10,876 nucleotides of DNA from an uncultured Sutterella sp. (GTDB lineage Bacteria > Pseudomonadota > Gammaproteobacteria > Burkholderiales > Burkholderiaceae_F). The notes below the pieces were generated by a model. The model was not told the origin of the DNA, made no database searches, and was given only the letters and a program-made list of their open reading frames with translations. Positions 1 to 6,358 of this stretch are shown piece by piece. The stretch spans positions 1 through 10,876 of the forward strand of contig CAAFNI010000386.1 of NCBI GenBank assembly GCA_900764215.1, read 5' to 3'. A program made the translations under genes and the position numbers. Numbering within the stretch: the stretch's first letter is position 1; every line of letters starts with the position of its first letter.

Positions 1-1
1 C

Positions 2-1597
2 AAGGCCGTTGAACTCCTTCCGGGCCGCATGGTCGCCGCCCAGTCTCCCGCCGTCGACGGCGTGACCGGCGCCTCCATCACGACCGAAGCCATCCGCACC
101 GCCGTCTCCGACTGCATCAAGCAGGCCGGCGCCGATCCCGCCGCCCTCGTTCCGCTCGCCGTCAAGAAGACGGGCGGCCAGAAGACGCTTGAAACCGACA
201 TGGTGGTCGTCGGCGGCGGCGGTTCCGGCATGTCCGCCACGATCCGCGGCCGCATGAACGGCATGAACGTCATCCTCGTTGAAAAGATGCCGTACATCGG
301 CGGCGCCGCCGCCATCTCCGGCGGCCAGGTCGTCGCCCAGGGCTCCAAGCTCCAGAAGGCCTTCGGCTCCACGGAAGACTCGCCCGAATCCATGATCAAG
401 GACTTCATGGCCAACGGCCACAACCTCAACGATCCGGCCAAGATCTCGCTCTACGCCCACAACGTCGGCGCCACGATCGACTGGCTCCATGAAAAGGTCG
501 GCGTCAAGTTCATCCCGAACGACCTGCCCTTCCTCGCCGAATACTCCCACCGCCGCGCCCTTGAATTCCAGGGCGGCGCCAACACGATGGCCCAGCACCT
601 TCGCGAAGTCATCGCCGGCAACGGCGCCCAGGTGCTCTACAACACCCGCGTTGAAAAGCTCCTTCAGGACAAGGACGGCCGCGTGATCGGCGTTGAAGCC
701 ACGGACGACAACGGCGTCAAATACACGATCAAGTCCAAGGCCACGCTTCTCACGACGGGCGGCTTCGGCAACAACAAGGACATGCTCGTCGAACCGATCA
801 AGTCCACGCTCTACTACGGTCCGGTCTCCTCCACGGGCGACGGCCACCGCATGGCCATGGCCCTTGGCGCCAAGACGCAGCTCATGCAGTACGGCAAGCG
901 CTACCCGAACGGCATTGAAGTCGCCCCGGGCAAGGCCAAGTCCACCATCTACGCCAACGTGGGCGCCTTCGACCAGGCCGGCATCCTCGTCAACATCGAC
1001 GGCAAGCGCTTCGTGAACGAAAAGGCCTCCAACCGCCACATTCTCGATCCGATGCTCGAGAACAAGAACGGCCAGGGCTACGTCTTCATGGACCAGAAGT
1101 CCTGGGAAGGCTTCTACAAGCGTCTGCCGGAAACGGGCGTCTCTCATGAGGACGCCGACAAGTACATCGCCCAGGACGGCAAGAGCGCTCCGCTCTTCGT
1201 GAAGGGCGCCACGATTGACGAAGTCGCCGCCAAGGCCGGCATCAACGCCGCAGCCCTCAAGGCCACGGTCGCCCGCTACAACGGCTTCGTCAAGGCCAAG
1301 AAGGACGCCGACTTCGATCGCCCGGTCCAGTACATGAAGGCTGAAATCTCCGCCGAAGGCCCCTACTACATCGTCGAGCAGCGTCCCCGCTTCGCCACCA
1401 CGATGGGCGGCCTCTGCACGAACGACAAGCTCAACGTCATCACCAAGGACGGCAAGGTCATTCCGGGTCTCTACGCTGCGGGTGAACTCGTCGGCGGCGT
1501 GATGGGCGACGACTCCCCGGCCGGCGCCAACGTGGGCTGGGCCCTCACCTCCGGCCGCGTCGCCGCGGACGCCATCAAGGAAGCCGTCGCCAAGTAA
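2..1597 (+). CDS. FMN-binding/FAD-dependent reductase of the fumarate/urocanate reductase family (5'-partial)
   Basis: The reading frame is open from the first bases of the window to TAA at 1595-1597, so the true start and any signal peptide lie upstream. Numbering from the Met codon at base 29, residues 10-16 (DGVTGAS) fit the D-x-x-[ST]-G-A-[ST] motif at which ApbE attaches FMN covalently in FMN_bind domains; Ser16 would be the acceptor. A FAD Rossmann motif follows (GGGGSG, 62-67, with the ribose-binding acidic residue Glu85), then SHRR (173-176), GGFG (244-247) and a C-terminal FAD-binding stretch near 459-504. This is the architecture of periplasmic flavin reductases that pass electrons from FMN to FAD to an organic acceptor. 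The acceptor is uncertain: the positions that carry the catalytic arginines in flavocytochrome c fumarate reductase do not appear to be arginine here. Codon use is strongly biased to C-ending codons, as in well-expressed genes. A terminator follows directly. Confidence 0.88.
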   Translation, partial: KAVELLPGRMVAAQSPAVDGVTGASITTEAIRTAVSDCIKQAGADPAALVPLAVKKTGGQKTLETDMVVVGGGGSGMSATIRGRMNGMNVILVEKMPYIGGAAAISGGQVVAQGSKLQKAFGSTEDSPESMIKDFMANGHNLNDPAKISLYAHNVGATIDWLHEKVGVKFIPNDLPFLAEYSHRRALEFQGGANTMAQHLREVIAGNGAQVLYNTRVEKLLQDKDGRVIGVEATDDNGVKYTIKSKATLLTTGGFGNNKDMLVEPIKSTLYYGPVSSTGDGHRMAMALGAKTQLMQYGKRYPNGIEVAPGKAKSTIYANVGAFDQAGILVNIDGKRFVNEKASNRHILDPMLENKNGQGYVFMDQKSWEGFYKRLPETGVSHEDADKYIAQDGKSAPLFVKGATIDEVAAKAGINAAALKATVARYNGFVKAKKDADFDRPVQYMKAEISAEGPYYIVEQRPRFATTMGGLCTNDKLNVITKDGKVIPGLYAAGELVGGVMGDDSPAGANVGWALTSGRVAADAIKEAVAK

Positions 1598-1667
1598 TCG
1601 GGCGCCTCTTCCGACACTCCTCAGCATCGATTTCGGGAACGGTCCCCCGGCCGCTCCCGACCTTTCA

Positions 1668-1707
1668 AGGTCCGAAGTCCTCCAACCGGCTTCGGACCTC
1701 TTTTTTT
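1668..1707 (+). terminator. Rho-independent terminator of the flavin reductase gene
   Basis: A perfect 10-bp stem (AGGTCCGAAG / CTTCGGACCT, arms 1668-1677 and 1690-1699) with a 12-nt loop is followed by C and seven T at 1701-1707. It lies about 70 bp after the stop codon. Confidence 0.9.
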
Positions 1708-2254
1708 CTGCGCGCCTCTTCCCCTCTTCTTCCTTCCCTGCTTCTCTCCGGTGCGCGATCTGTGCCAATTTCGCAACACCCCTGCGGCAGAAGCATTTCG
1801 AAACGATTGAAACGCCTTTGCGAGGATCGGGCAGAGCTAGTCTGCGCCGGTCTTCGCAGGCATGAGCGGGCGTTCTCCGGATCCTGCTCTGGCCAATGTT
1901 CCATGACTTGCTTCAAACCAATGCGCTCCGCGATCACGCCCGGCACATGTTTTGAAAAAGCCCTGTCTTCAGCAGACGTCTTTCTCCTGAAAGGGCTCGG
2001 ATCCGCTTGTTCCGTTCCTCCGATGCCCATGCAGTCGTTCTCTGGAAACGGCTTTTGAGAACGCTTGAAACAGCTTGTCACCCGAATGCCGCAATCGGGC
2101 AGGAAACCCTGCGGCAGAGGCCGCCACGAACCGGCCACCGATCTGCGGAGACGTGGAAGAATGGGCTCGACTCGAGCGCCGTTCGGCCGTCCCCATCCTT
2201 GGGACCGTCTGCCGCCTCGCCCGGGTGTTCCGATTTCTTTTTAGGACAAACACC
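1708..2254. other. Long intergenic region upstream of the porin, no recognisable gene
   Basis: About 550 bp separate the reductase terminator from the porin start. The first 40 bases are a pyrimidine-rich tract on the plus strand. Open frames exist on both strands, but none has a plausible ribosome binding site, codon bias like the neighbours or a recognisable protein. Two short motifs occur twice: CCCTGCGGCAGA (1780-1791, 2107-2118) and AACG[A/C]TTGAAAC (1802-1813, 2060-2071). A 6-bp stem AGCCCT/AGGGCT (1959-1964, 1992-1997) encloses a smaller GTCT/AGAC hairpin. The porin promoter must lie here or upstream, but I could not pick a convincing -35/-10 pair. Confidence 0.5.
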
Positions 2255-3397
2255 ATGAAGAAGACTCTCACCGCCATCGCCGTTCTCGGCGCCTTTGCCG
2301 GCAGCGCCATCGCCGCCGACGTTCAGCTCTACGGTCTCGTGGACTACGGCTTTGCCTATCAGCACGCCGACGCAGACGTCGCCAATCAGGACGCCGTCGA
2401 CAGCTTCAAGATGAATTCCGGCATGAATTCCGGCTCCCGCTTCGGCGTCAAGGGCACGGAAGAGCTCGGCAACGGTCTCACCGTGGGCTTCGTGCTTGAA
2501 AACGGCTTCGACGCCGACTCCGGCTCGCTCACGACCAGCGGCAAGCTCTTTGACCGCGAATCCCAGGTCTATCTGAAGGGCAACTTCGGCACGCTCTCCA
2601 TGGGCCGCGTCGGCCAGCTCGCGAGCGCCAACGGCTCCTTCGGCCTTCTCGGAGGCGTCTCGCCCTTCTCTTCCGGCTGGGGCGACTCCGTCGGCCAGAA
2701 GTTCGTCATGGCCCAGGGCTTCGGCCGCATGGACAACACGGTGACCTACGTCACGCCCGACTTCGCGGGCTTCAAGGTCCATGCCCAGTATTCGTTTGAA
2801 GGCGACTCCAGCCAGAAGCTCGAAGGCACGTCCGACGCCAACCGCTACTACGGCGTTGCCGCCACCTATGAGACGGGTCCGCTCTATCTCGTCGCCATCG
2901 TCGACTCGGTCAACTACGGCACGGAACCCTTCAACGGCAGCAAGATCACGAATCCCAAAGACGACCAGATGACGGTCACGCTCGGCGGCTCCTATGACTT
3001 CGGCCCGGCCAAGCTCTTCGCCTCCGGCCAGTACTTCCAGCACGCCGCAGCAGTCGGCCAGAAGTTCGTTGCCGCCGACGGCGTCAACAAGTACGGCTAC
3101 AACTTCGGCGCCGCCGCCAACGGCGCTGACGGCTACGGTCTGGCGCTCGGCGTCTCCGCCCCGGTTCTCGGCGGCACCGCCAAGGCGCACGTCGGCTACC
3201 TCGACGCCGAAGGCAGCGACGACGGCGCTCAGGATCTGACCCGCTGGAACGTCGCCGTGGGCTACGACTACGCGCTCAGCAAGCGCACGTCGCTCTACAC
3301 GGCCGCCGCCTACACGAAGGACGACGTGAACACCGCCGCCCTCAAGGGCGAACCGTCCATGGTTGAGGTCATGGCCGGCATGATCCACCGCTTCTAA
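2255..3397 (+). CDS. General outer-membrane porin (Burkholderiales/OmpC-type)
   Basis: 380 residues. The start is set by ATG 2255, preceded by AGGAC (2243-2247), and by a textbook signal peptide: Lys-Lys at 2-3, a hydrophobic core and an A-I-A cleavage site after residue 20, leaving a mature N-terminus ADVQLYG. The open frame extends upstream to 2075, but that part lacks a ribosome site and would bury the signal peptide. The mature protein shows the alternating beta-strand pattern of 16-stranded trimeric porins, with the family landmarks SRFGVKGTEELGNG (about 61-74), a 'dNtVTYVTPDFAGF' strand and a C-terminal Phe, the signal for the BAM insertion machinery. It would allow passive diffusion of small hydrophilic solutes; selectivity cannot be read from the sequence. 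Oddity: a 12-bp tandem repeat encodes MNSG twice at residues 53-60. The gene is alone in its unit, between a long leader region and a terminator. Confidence 0.93.
   Translation: MKKTLTAIAVLGAFAGSAIAADVQLYGLVDYGFAYQHADADVANQDAVDSFKMNSGMNSGSRFGVKGTEELGNGLTVGFVLENGFDADSGSLTTSGKLFDRESQVYLKGNFGTLSMGRVGQLASANGSFGLLGGVSPFSSGWGDSVGQKFVMAQGFGRMDNTVTYVTPDFAGFKVHAQYSFEGDSSQKLEGTSDANRYYGVAATYETGPLYLVAIVDSVNYGTEPFNGSKITNPKDDQMTVTLGGSYDFGPAKLFASGQYFQHAAAVGQKFVAADGVNKYGYNFGAAANGADGYGLALGVSAPVLGGTAKAHVGYLDAEGSDDGAQDLTRWNVAVGYDYALSKRTSLYTAAAYTKDDVNTAALKGEPSMVEVMAGMIHRF
2411..2434 (+). repeat. Perfect 12-bp tandem repeat inside the porin gene
   Basis: ATGAATTCCGGC occurs twice head to tail (2411-2422 and 2423-2434), encoding MNSG-MNSG at residues 53-60. 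The unit is a multiple of three, so gain or loss of a copy keeps the frame. Confidence 0.9.
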
Positions 3398-3411
3398 GCG
3401 CATCCCATGAA

Positions 3412-3439
3412 GCTCCGGATTTGAGACTTCGTCCGGAGC
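3412..3439 (+). terminator. Hairpin just downstream of the porin stop (without clear U tract)
   Basis: An 8-bp perfect stem GCTCCGGA/TCCGGAGC (3412-3419, 3432-3439) with a 12-nt loop. Only scattered T follow (3443-3458). It precedes a stronger terminator and may protect the 3' end of the porin mRNA or add to termination. Confidence 0.5.
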
Positions 3440-3460
3440 CCGTTTCCTCATTTGTTTTGC

Positions 3461-3496
3461 ACCCCGCCCGTCCTTCGACCGGCGGGGTCTTTTTTT
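3461..3496 (+). terminator. Rho-independent terminator of the porin gene
   Basis: Stem ACCCCGCC/GGCGGGGT (3461-3468, 3481-3488), extended by GTC/GAC around a CTTC loop after one C-C mismatch, then a run of seven T at 3490-3496. Confidence 0.9.
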
Positions 3497-3612
3497 CTTG
3501 GGCGCCGTCCCGAGAGCGCTCTGCCGCCGCGCATTGTCTTCGGAAGTCCGAACGGCGCAAGCCGCCTCCAAGGTTTTGCCTAGGTGCGATGCCTTAGTTC
3601 GGGTCCGGACTC

Positions 3613-3641
3613 TTCCCATTGATGCGCCGTCTTTCTACAAT
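3613..3641 (+). promoter_or_regulatory. Candidate sigma70 promoter of the small RHH-like gene
   Basis: TACAAT (3636-3641, five of six matches to TATAAT) with TTCCCA (3613-3618, four of six to TTGACA) at a 17-bp spacing. Transcription would begin near 3648, leaving about 26 nt before ATG 3674. That would put the first purine-rich site (AAAGGAA, 3647-3653) at the very 5' end and make GGAGGA (3664-3669) the usable ribosome site. Confidence 0.5.
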
Positions 3642-3673
3642 CATTGAAAGGAACAGCATCGATGGAGGATTAC

Positions 3674-3898
3674 ATGTCATCCGAAATCAAAGTCGACCTG
3701 AGCGAGTTCGACGCCGAACTCCTCGCCAACATCGCCGATCGCGAAGGCAAGACGCCCGAGGCGCTCCTGCGCGAAGCGCTTCACGAACTCTTTGCCGAAA
3801 AGCTCGAGGAAAAATCCTTCCTCATCTCGAAGGAGGAGTTCGAGGCCTGCCTCGCCATTCTCTCGAAGCCCGCGAAGAAGGCCTCCGGCGAGGCTTAA
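3674..3898 (+). CDS. Small ribbon-helix-helix-like protein, possible DNA-binding regulator or orphan antitoxin
   Basis: 74 residues from ATG 3674, which has GGAGGA five bases upstream; ATG 3662, with AAAGGAA upstream, would add four residues and cannot be excluded. The first 45 residues read as a short strand (EIKVDL), a helix (DAELLANIADREG) and a second helix (TPEALLREALHELFAEKL), the pattern of CopG/Arc-type ribbon-helix-helix domains that dimerise to bind DNA through the strand. The C-terminal 30 residues are charged, with a Lys/Ala-rich tail. I do not recognise the specific family. It stands alone: a terminator precedes it, and the next gene downstream is an unrelated secreted protein, so there is no toxin partner beside it. 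A short GCCGG/CCGGC hairpin at 3908-3923 with a pyrimidine-rich tail may end the transcript weakly. Confidence 0.65.
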   Translation: MSSEIKVDLSEFDAELLANIADREGKTPEALLREALHELFAEKLEEKSFLISKEEFEACLAILSKPAKKASGEA

Positions 3899-4026
3899 GG
3901 TCGAGCGGCCGGTCACTCCCGGCTTCCTTTCCCTTTCACTTTCGGCTGCGCCGGTCCTAAGCAGCCCCTCAGACCTCCGTTTCCACCGGCGGGAACGGCG
4001 AAAGATTTCGTTCACCCCAAAAAAAC

Positions 4027-4797
4027 AGGAAGACACGCACATTCACTGCCCTCGCCTGCGCCGCCGCAGTCCTCTCCTCCACCGCCTTCGCGGGCGACCG
4101 GCTCGACGCCATCGTCAAGAACAACACGCTTCGCGTGGGCACGCCCGGCGACTACCGGCCTTTCGCCATGAAGGAGGCTTCGGGCTTTGCGGGCCACGAC
4201 ATCGACGTCGTCAAGGCCATGGCCGAGGTATACGGCTGGAAGGTCGAATTCGTGCAGACCTCCTGGAAGCAGATGGCGGCCGACCTCAAGGCCGACAAGT
4301 TCGACGTGGCGGTGGGCGGCATCACGCGCAGTCCCGCCCGCGCCCTTGTCGCCGACTTCCTGCCCGCCTACGCGCCGTTCGGCAAGGTCGCGCTCGTCAA
4401 CGTCAAGATGAAGGAGAAGTTCAAGACCCTCGACGACCTCAACCAGCCCGACGTCCGCGTGATCAAGAACCCGGGCGGCACGAACGAAGCCTTCGTGCTC
4501 GCGAACCTCACGAAGGCCCAGGTCTCGACGCACGAGAAGAACTTCGAGATTCCGGGCCTCATCGCCGAAGGCAAGGGCGACGTGATGATCACGGAAAACG
4601 CCGAGGCGAAGCTCTACGCGAAGAAGGACAAGCGCCTCTACGCGGCCTTCCTCGAAAAGCCCCTCACGCCCGTCAACTACATGGGCTTCATGATGCCGAC
4701 GGACGATGCGGACTACACGCGGGTCATGAACTACCTCTGGGATCTGCTCGATCGCCGCGGCGAACTCAAGGCCATCGAAGCCAAGTGGCTTGACTGA
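4027..4797 (+). CDS. Secreted cyclohexadienyl dehydratase (PheC)-like / solute-binding-fold protein, start codon missing
   Basis: The protein from 4093 on has the periplasmic binding-protein type 2 fold. It closely follows what I recall of Pseudomonas PheC, a periplasmic prephenate/arogenate dehydratase of phenylalanine synthesis that evolved from an amino-acid binding protein. Shared segments are GDYRPF, TSW, NPGGTNE and the stretch before the C-lobe. Numbering from the GTG at 4135, Glu157 aligns with the PheC catalytic Glu, Asn112 with the active-site Asn of NPGGTNE, and Lys84 with the active-site Lys. Upstream, the same frame encodes K-T-R-T-F-T-A-L-A-C-A-A-A-V-L-S-S-T-A-F-A, a good signal peptide ending at AFA before GDRLD. 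However, no ATG, GTG or TTG occurs in frame between the stop at 3958-3960 and 4135; the codon before the first Lys is AGG (4027-4029), where ATG would be expected. The coordinates use that position. The gene may be a broken start, a sequencing error or a non-standard start. A plain amino-acid-binding role is the main alternative. Confidence 0.75.
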   Translation, partial: RKTRTFTALACAAAVLSSTAFAGDRLDAIVKNNTLRVGTPGDYRPFAMKEASGFAGHDIDVVKAMAEVYGWKVEFVQTSWKQMAADLKADKFDVAVGGITRSPARALVADFLPAYAPFGKVALVNVKMKEKFKTLDDLNQPDVRVIKNPGGTNEAFVLANLTKAQVSTHEKNFEIPGLIAEGKGDVMITENAEAKLYAKKDKRLYAAFLEKPLTPVNYMGFMMPTDDADYTRVMNYLWDLLDRRGELKAIEAKWLD

Positions 4798-4822
4798 TCC
4801 GGCCTTGACGCATTGCTCATCG

Positions 4823-4856
4823 AAGGCCCGCACGGCTCGCGCCGGCGGGCCTTTTT
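4823..4856 (+). terminator. Rho-independent terminator after the PheC-like gene
   Basis: Stem GGCCCGC/GCGGGCC (4825-4831, 4845-4851), continued after one bulged A by CGGC/GCCG around a TCGC loop, with flanking A-T pairs and five T at 4852-4856. It begins 25 bases after the stop codon. Confidence 0.9.
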
Positions 4857-4958
4857 CACGCCAGAAAACGGGCGACGGCCCGCGAGATTGGGGCAACGCC
4901 CGCACTCTCCCCGCGGTGCGCTGTCGTAAATCCCGATGCCGGGCGCGGCCGCCTTCGG

Positions 4959-4964
4959 TATCAT
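4959..4964 (+). promoter_or_regulatory. Possible -10 element of the M20 peptidase promoter
   Basis: TATCAT (4959-4964, five of six matches to TATAAT) lies in an AT-richer patch 57 bp before ATG 5021 and after a terminator, where a promoter is needed. No good -35 hexamer is seen 16-18 bp upstream. Confidence 0.35.
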
Positions 4965-5020
4965 TTTCAAATTCGACTCAACACCCCTTCTCACGCAGAA
5001 GGAAAAAAGGAAGAAACATC

Positions 5021-6136
5021 ATGAGCATGCTTGAAGAATACGTGCGCGACCTCGCCGAACTCGTCAACCGCGACTGCGGCACGGCCAACTGTGCGGGCGT
5101 GACGTCCGCCGCGGAAGTGATGAAGCGCCATTTCGAATCGATCGGCTGGGAGGCCGAGCTCGTCGATCTGGGACCGACCGCCGGCCGCGGCCTCATCTGC
5201 CGCAACAAGCCGGGTTCGACCGAATGCGACGTGATCTTCAACGCCCATCTCGACACGGTGTTCCCCGACGGCACGGCCGCCGCGCGCCCCTTCTCCATCG
5301 AGGGCACGACGGCTCACGGCCCGGGCTGCTCCGACTGCAAGAGCGGCGTTCTCGCCATCTACTACGCCTGCCGCAACGCGCGCCCCGAAGACCTCGAACG
5401 CCTGAGCATCTGGTGCGTCTTCAATCCCGACGAAGAGCTCGGCTCCCGCGCCTCCAAGGGCTGGCTGCGCGACCTTTCCTCGCACGCCAAGGCCGCGCTC
5501 GTCTTTGAGGCCGCACGTGCGGGCGGCGAGCTCGTGCGCTCGCGCAAGGGCTCCTCGATCATGCGCTGCACCTTCAAGGGCCTCACGGCGCACGCGGGCA
5601 ACAATCCCCAGGACGGCCGCAACGCCAACGTCGCCGCCATGCGCTTTGCGCTCGCCGCCTATGAGCTCGACGACAAGGTCCGCGGCACGACCGTGAACCC
5701 GGGCCTCGTCCACGGCGGCACGGGCGCCAACATCATTTCCGACCACGCCGAGGTCACCCTTGACCTGCGCTTCTGGAATGACGAAGACGGCCGCGAACTC
5801 ATCTCCAAGATCCGCGCCCTCGCTGAAAAGACCTGGGTCGACGGCGTCACGCAGACGATCGAGCAGCTGAGCTATTCGCCCGCCATGCCGCTCTCTCCCA
5901 CCACGAAGGCGCTCGTTGAAAAGATCACCGACGCCGCACGCGAAGCCGGCTTTGACGCTCAGTGGGTGGACGCCGGCGGCGCTTCCGACGGCAACCACAT
6001 GGCCGAAGCCGGCATTCCCGTCGTCGACGGCTGCGGCCCCGCCGGCGGCGGCTTCCACTCCGAGCGCGAATTCCTGCGCCTTGAGACCGTCGAGGAGCGC
6101 ATCAACATGATCGTCAACCTCCTCAAGCGCCTCTAA
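5021..6136 (+). CDS. M20-family zinc metallopeptidase, glutamate carboxypeptidase (CPG2)-like
   Basis: 371 residues from ATG 5021, preceded by AGGAAG at 5008-5013; the frame upstream of it runs back through the terminator and is not coding. The two-zinc M20 site is complete: His76 (HLDT, with Asp78), the bridging Asp105 (GPGCSDCKSG), Glu138/Glu139 (NPDEELGS; general base and ligand), Glu163 (VFEAA) and His346 (GGGFHSEREF). A dimerisation/lid domain lies near 175-290 and carries the conserved GLTAHAG (188-193, His191) and GGTGANIIS. The motifs fit the CPG2/ArgE branch, which removes a C-terminal amino acid or an N-acyl group from small substrates. No signal peptide, so cytosolic. Unusual are cysteines next to the active site (Cys103, Cys106). 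The exact substrate is unknown. It is a single-gene unit between terminators. Confidence 0.9.
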   Translation: MSMLEEYVRDLAELVNRDCGTANCAGVTSAAEVMKRHFESIGWEAELVDLGPTAGRGLICRNKPGSTECDVIFNAHLDTVFPDGTAAARPFSIEGTTAHGPGCSDCKSGVLAIYYACRNARPEDLERLSIWCVFNPDEELGSRASKGWLRDLSSHAKAALVFEAARAGGELVRSRKGSSIMRCTFKGLTAHAGNNPQDGRNANVAAMRFALAAYELDDKVRGTTVNPGLVHGGTGANIISDHAEVTLDLRFWNDEDGRELISKIRALAEKTWVDGVTQTIEQLSYSPAMPLSPTTKALVEKITDAAREAGFDAQWVDAGGASDGNHMAEAGIPVVDGCGPAGGGFHSEREFLRLETVEERINMIVNLLKRL

Positions 6137-6169
6137 GAACGCGCCTGAGCCCCTTCTGACGGCGCTCAT

Positions 6170-6207
6170 GACAAGGCCTCCGAGCCCGTGGCTTCGGAGG
6201 CCTTGTC
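6170..6207 (+). terminator. Long perfect hairpin after the M20 peptidase gene (no U tract)
   Basis: A 14-bp perfect stem GACAAGGCCTCCGA/TCGGAGGCCTTGTC (6170-6183, 6194-6207), with a GCC/GGC pairing possible in the 10-nt loop. It starts 33 bases after the stop. No T run follows on either strand, so it may act as a 3'-end stabiliser or a U-tract-less terminator. Confidence 0.6.
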
Positions 6208-6226
6208 GCATTGCGTCTTCAACGGC

Positions 6227-6266
6227 AAAAAATAGAAGAGCCCCGAGGCAATGCCGACGGGGCTCT
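6227..6266 (-). terminator. Rho-independent terminator on the minus strand
   Basis: Read on the minus strand: AGAGCCCCG (6266-6258), a 12-nt loop, CGGGGCTCT (6245-6237), then TCTATTTTTT (6236-6227). The stem is nine perfect base pairs. The plus strand has no T run after it, so the direction is clear. No minus-strand protein gene lies upstream of it, which implies a non-coding transcript. Confidence 0.82.
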
Positions 6267-6352
6267 ATCGCGGGAAGGTCTTACGGTACCTTCCGGGATG
6301 CCGGCGATGGGGAGCCGGACTCTTGAAAACCGGGGCCTTTTGCCCTTCGGTT
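6227..6352 (-). ncRNA. Candidate structured small RNA, about 125 nt
   Basis: A promoter-like pair (minus strand, 6387-6359) and a strong intrinsic terminator (6266-6227) bracket about 125 nt that contain no ATG on this strand. The interior is structured. A long-range helix pairs GGCTC and ATCGC (minus strand, near 6317-6305) with GCGAT and GAGCC (near 6272-6260), enclosing a perfect 7-bp hairpin GGAAGGT/ACCTTCC (6293-6287, 6279-6273). The last helix arm overlaps the terminator stem, so the two folds are mutually exclusive. I do not recognise it as 6S RNA, SRP RNA, tmRNA, RNase P RNA or a known riboswitch. It converges on the M20 peptidase gene. The start point is inferred from the promoter spacing only. 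Confidence 0.5.
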
Positions 6353-6358
6353 GATATT

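Noticed and set aside
1762..2058. 98-residue plus-strand frame between the reductase and the porin
   Set aside because: No ribosome binding site, irregular codon use, and no recognisable domain or signal.
2078..3619. Long minus-strand open frames opposite the porin, and similarly opposite the M20 peptidase (4991-6211) and pepT (7843-9039)
   Set aside because: Shadows caused by C-ending codons on the plus strand; the products are Gly/Ala/Val/Glu/Arg-rich without domains, and they run across terminators.
3792..4793. Long Arg/Pro-rich plus-strand frame overlapping the RHH and PheC-like genes
   Set aside because: Low-complexity composition typical of a wrong frame in GC-rich DNA; it lies over two better-supported genes.
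4135..4797. GTG 4135 as the start of the PheC-like gene
   Set aside because: It would delete the signal peptide and the first strand (LDAIVKNNTLRVGT), which are clearly coding in the same frame, and no ribosome site precedes it.
6298..6320. Fluoride-riboswitch-like GGCGATGG on the plus strand
   Set aside because: The conserved downstream pairing and the rest of the aptamer are absent, and no fluoride exporter gene follows.
6297..6333. tRNA-Ser(UGA)-like segment on the plus strand: GATGCCGG followed by CTTGAAAACCGG at nearly tRNA spacing
   Set aside because: The anticodon stem does not pair properly (GGACT against ACCGG), there is no T arm (no GGTTCGAATCC-like element) and no matching 3' acceptor strand or CCA. 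At most it is a decayed 5' half; chance cannot be excluded. The minus-strand RNA reading explains the region better.
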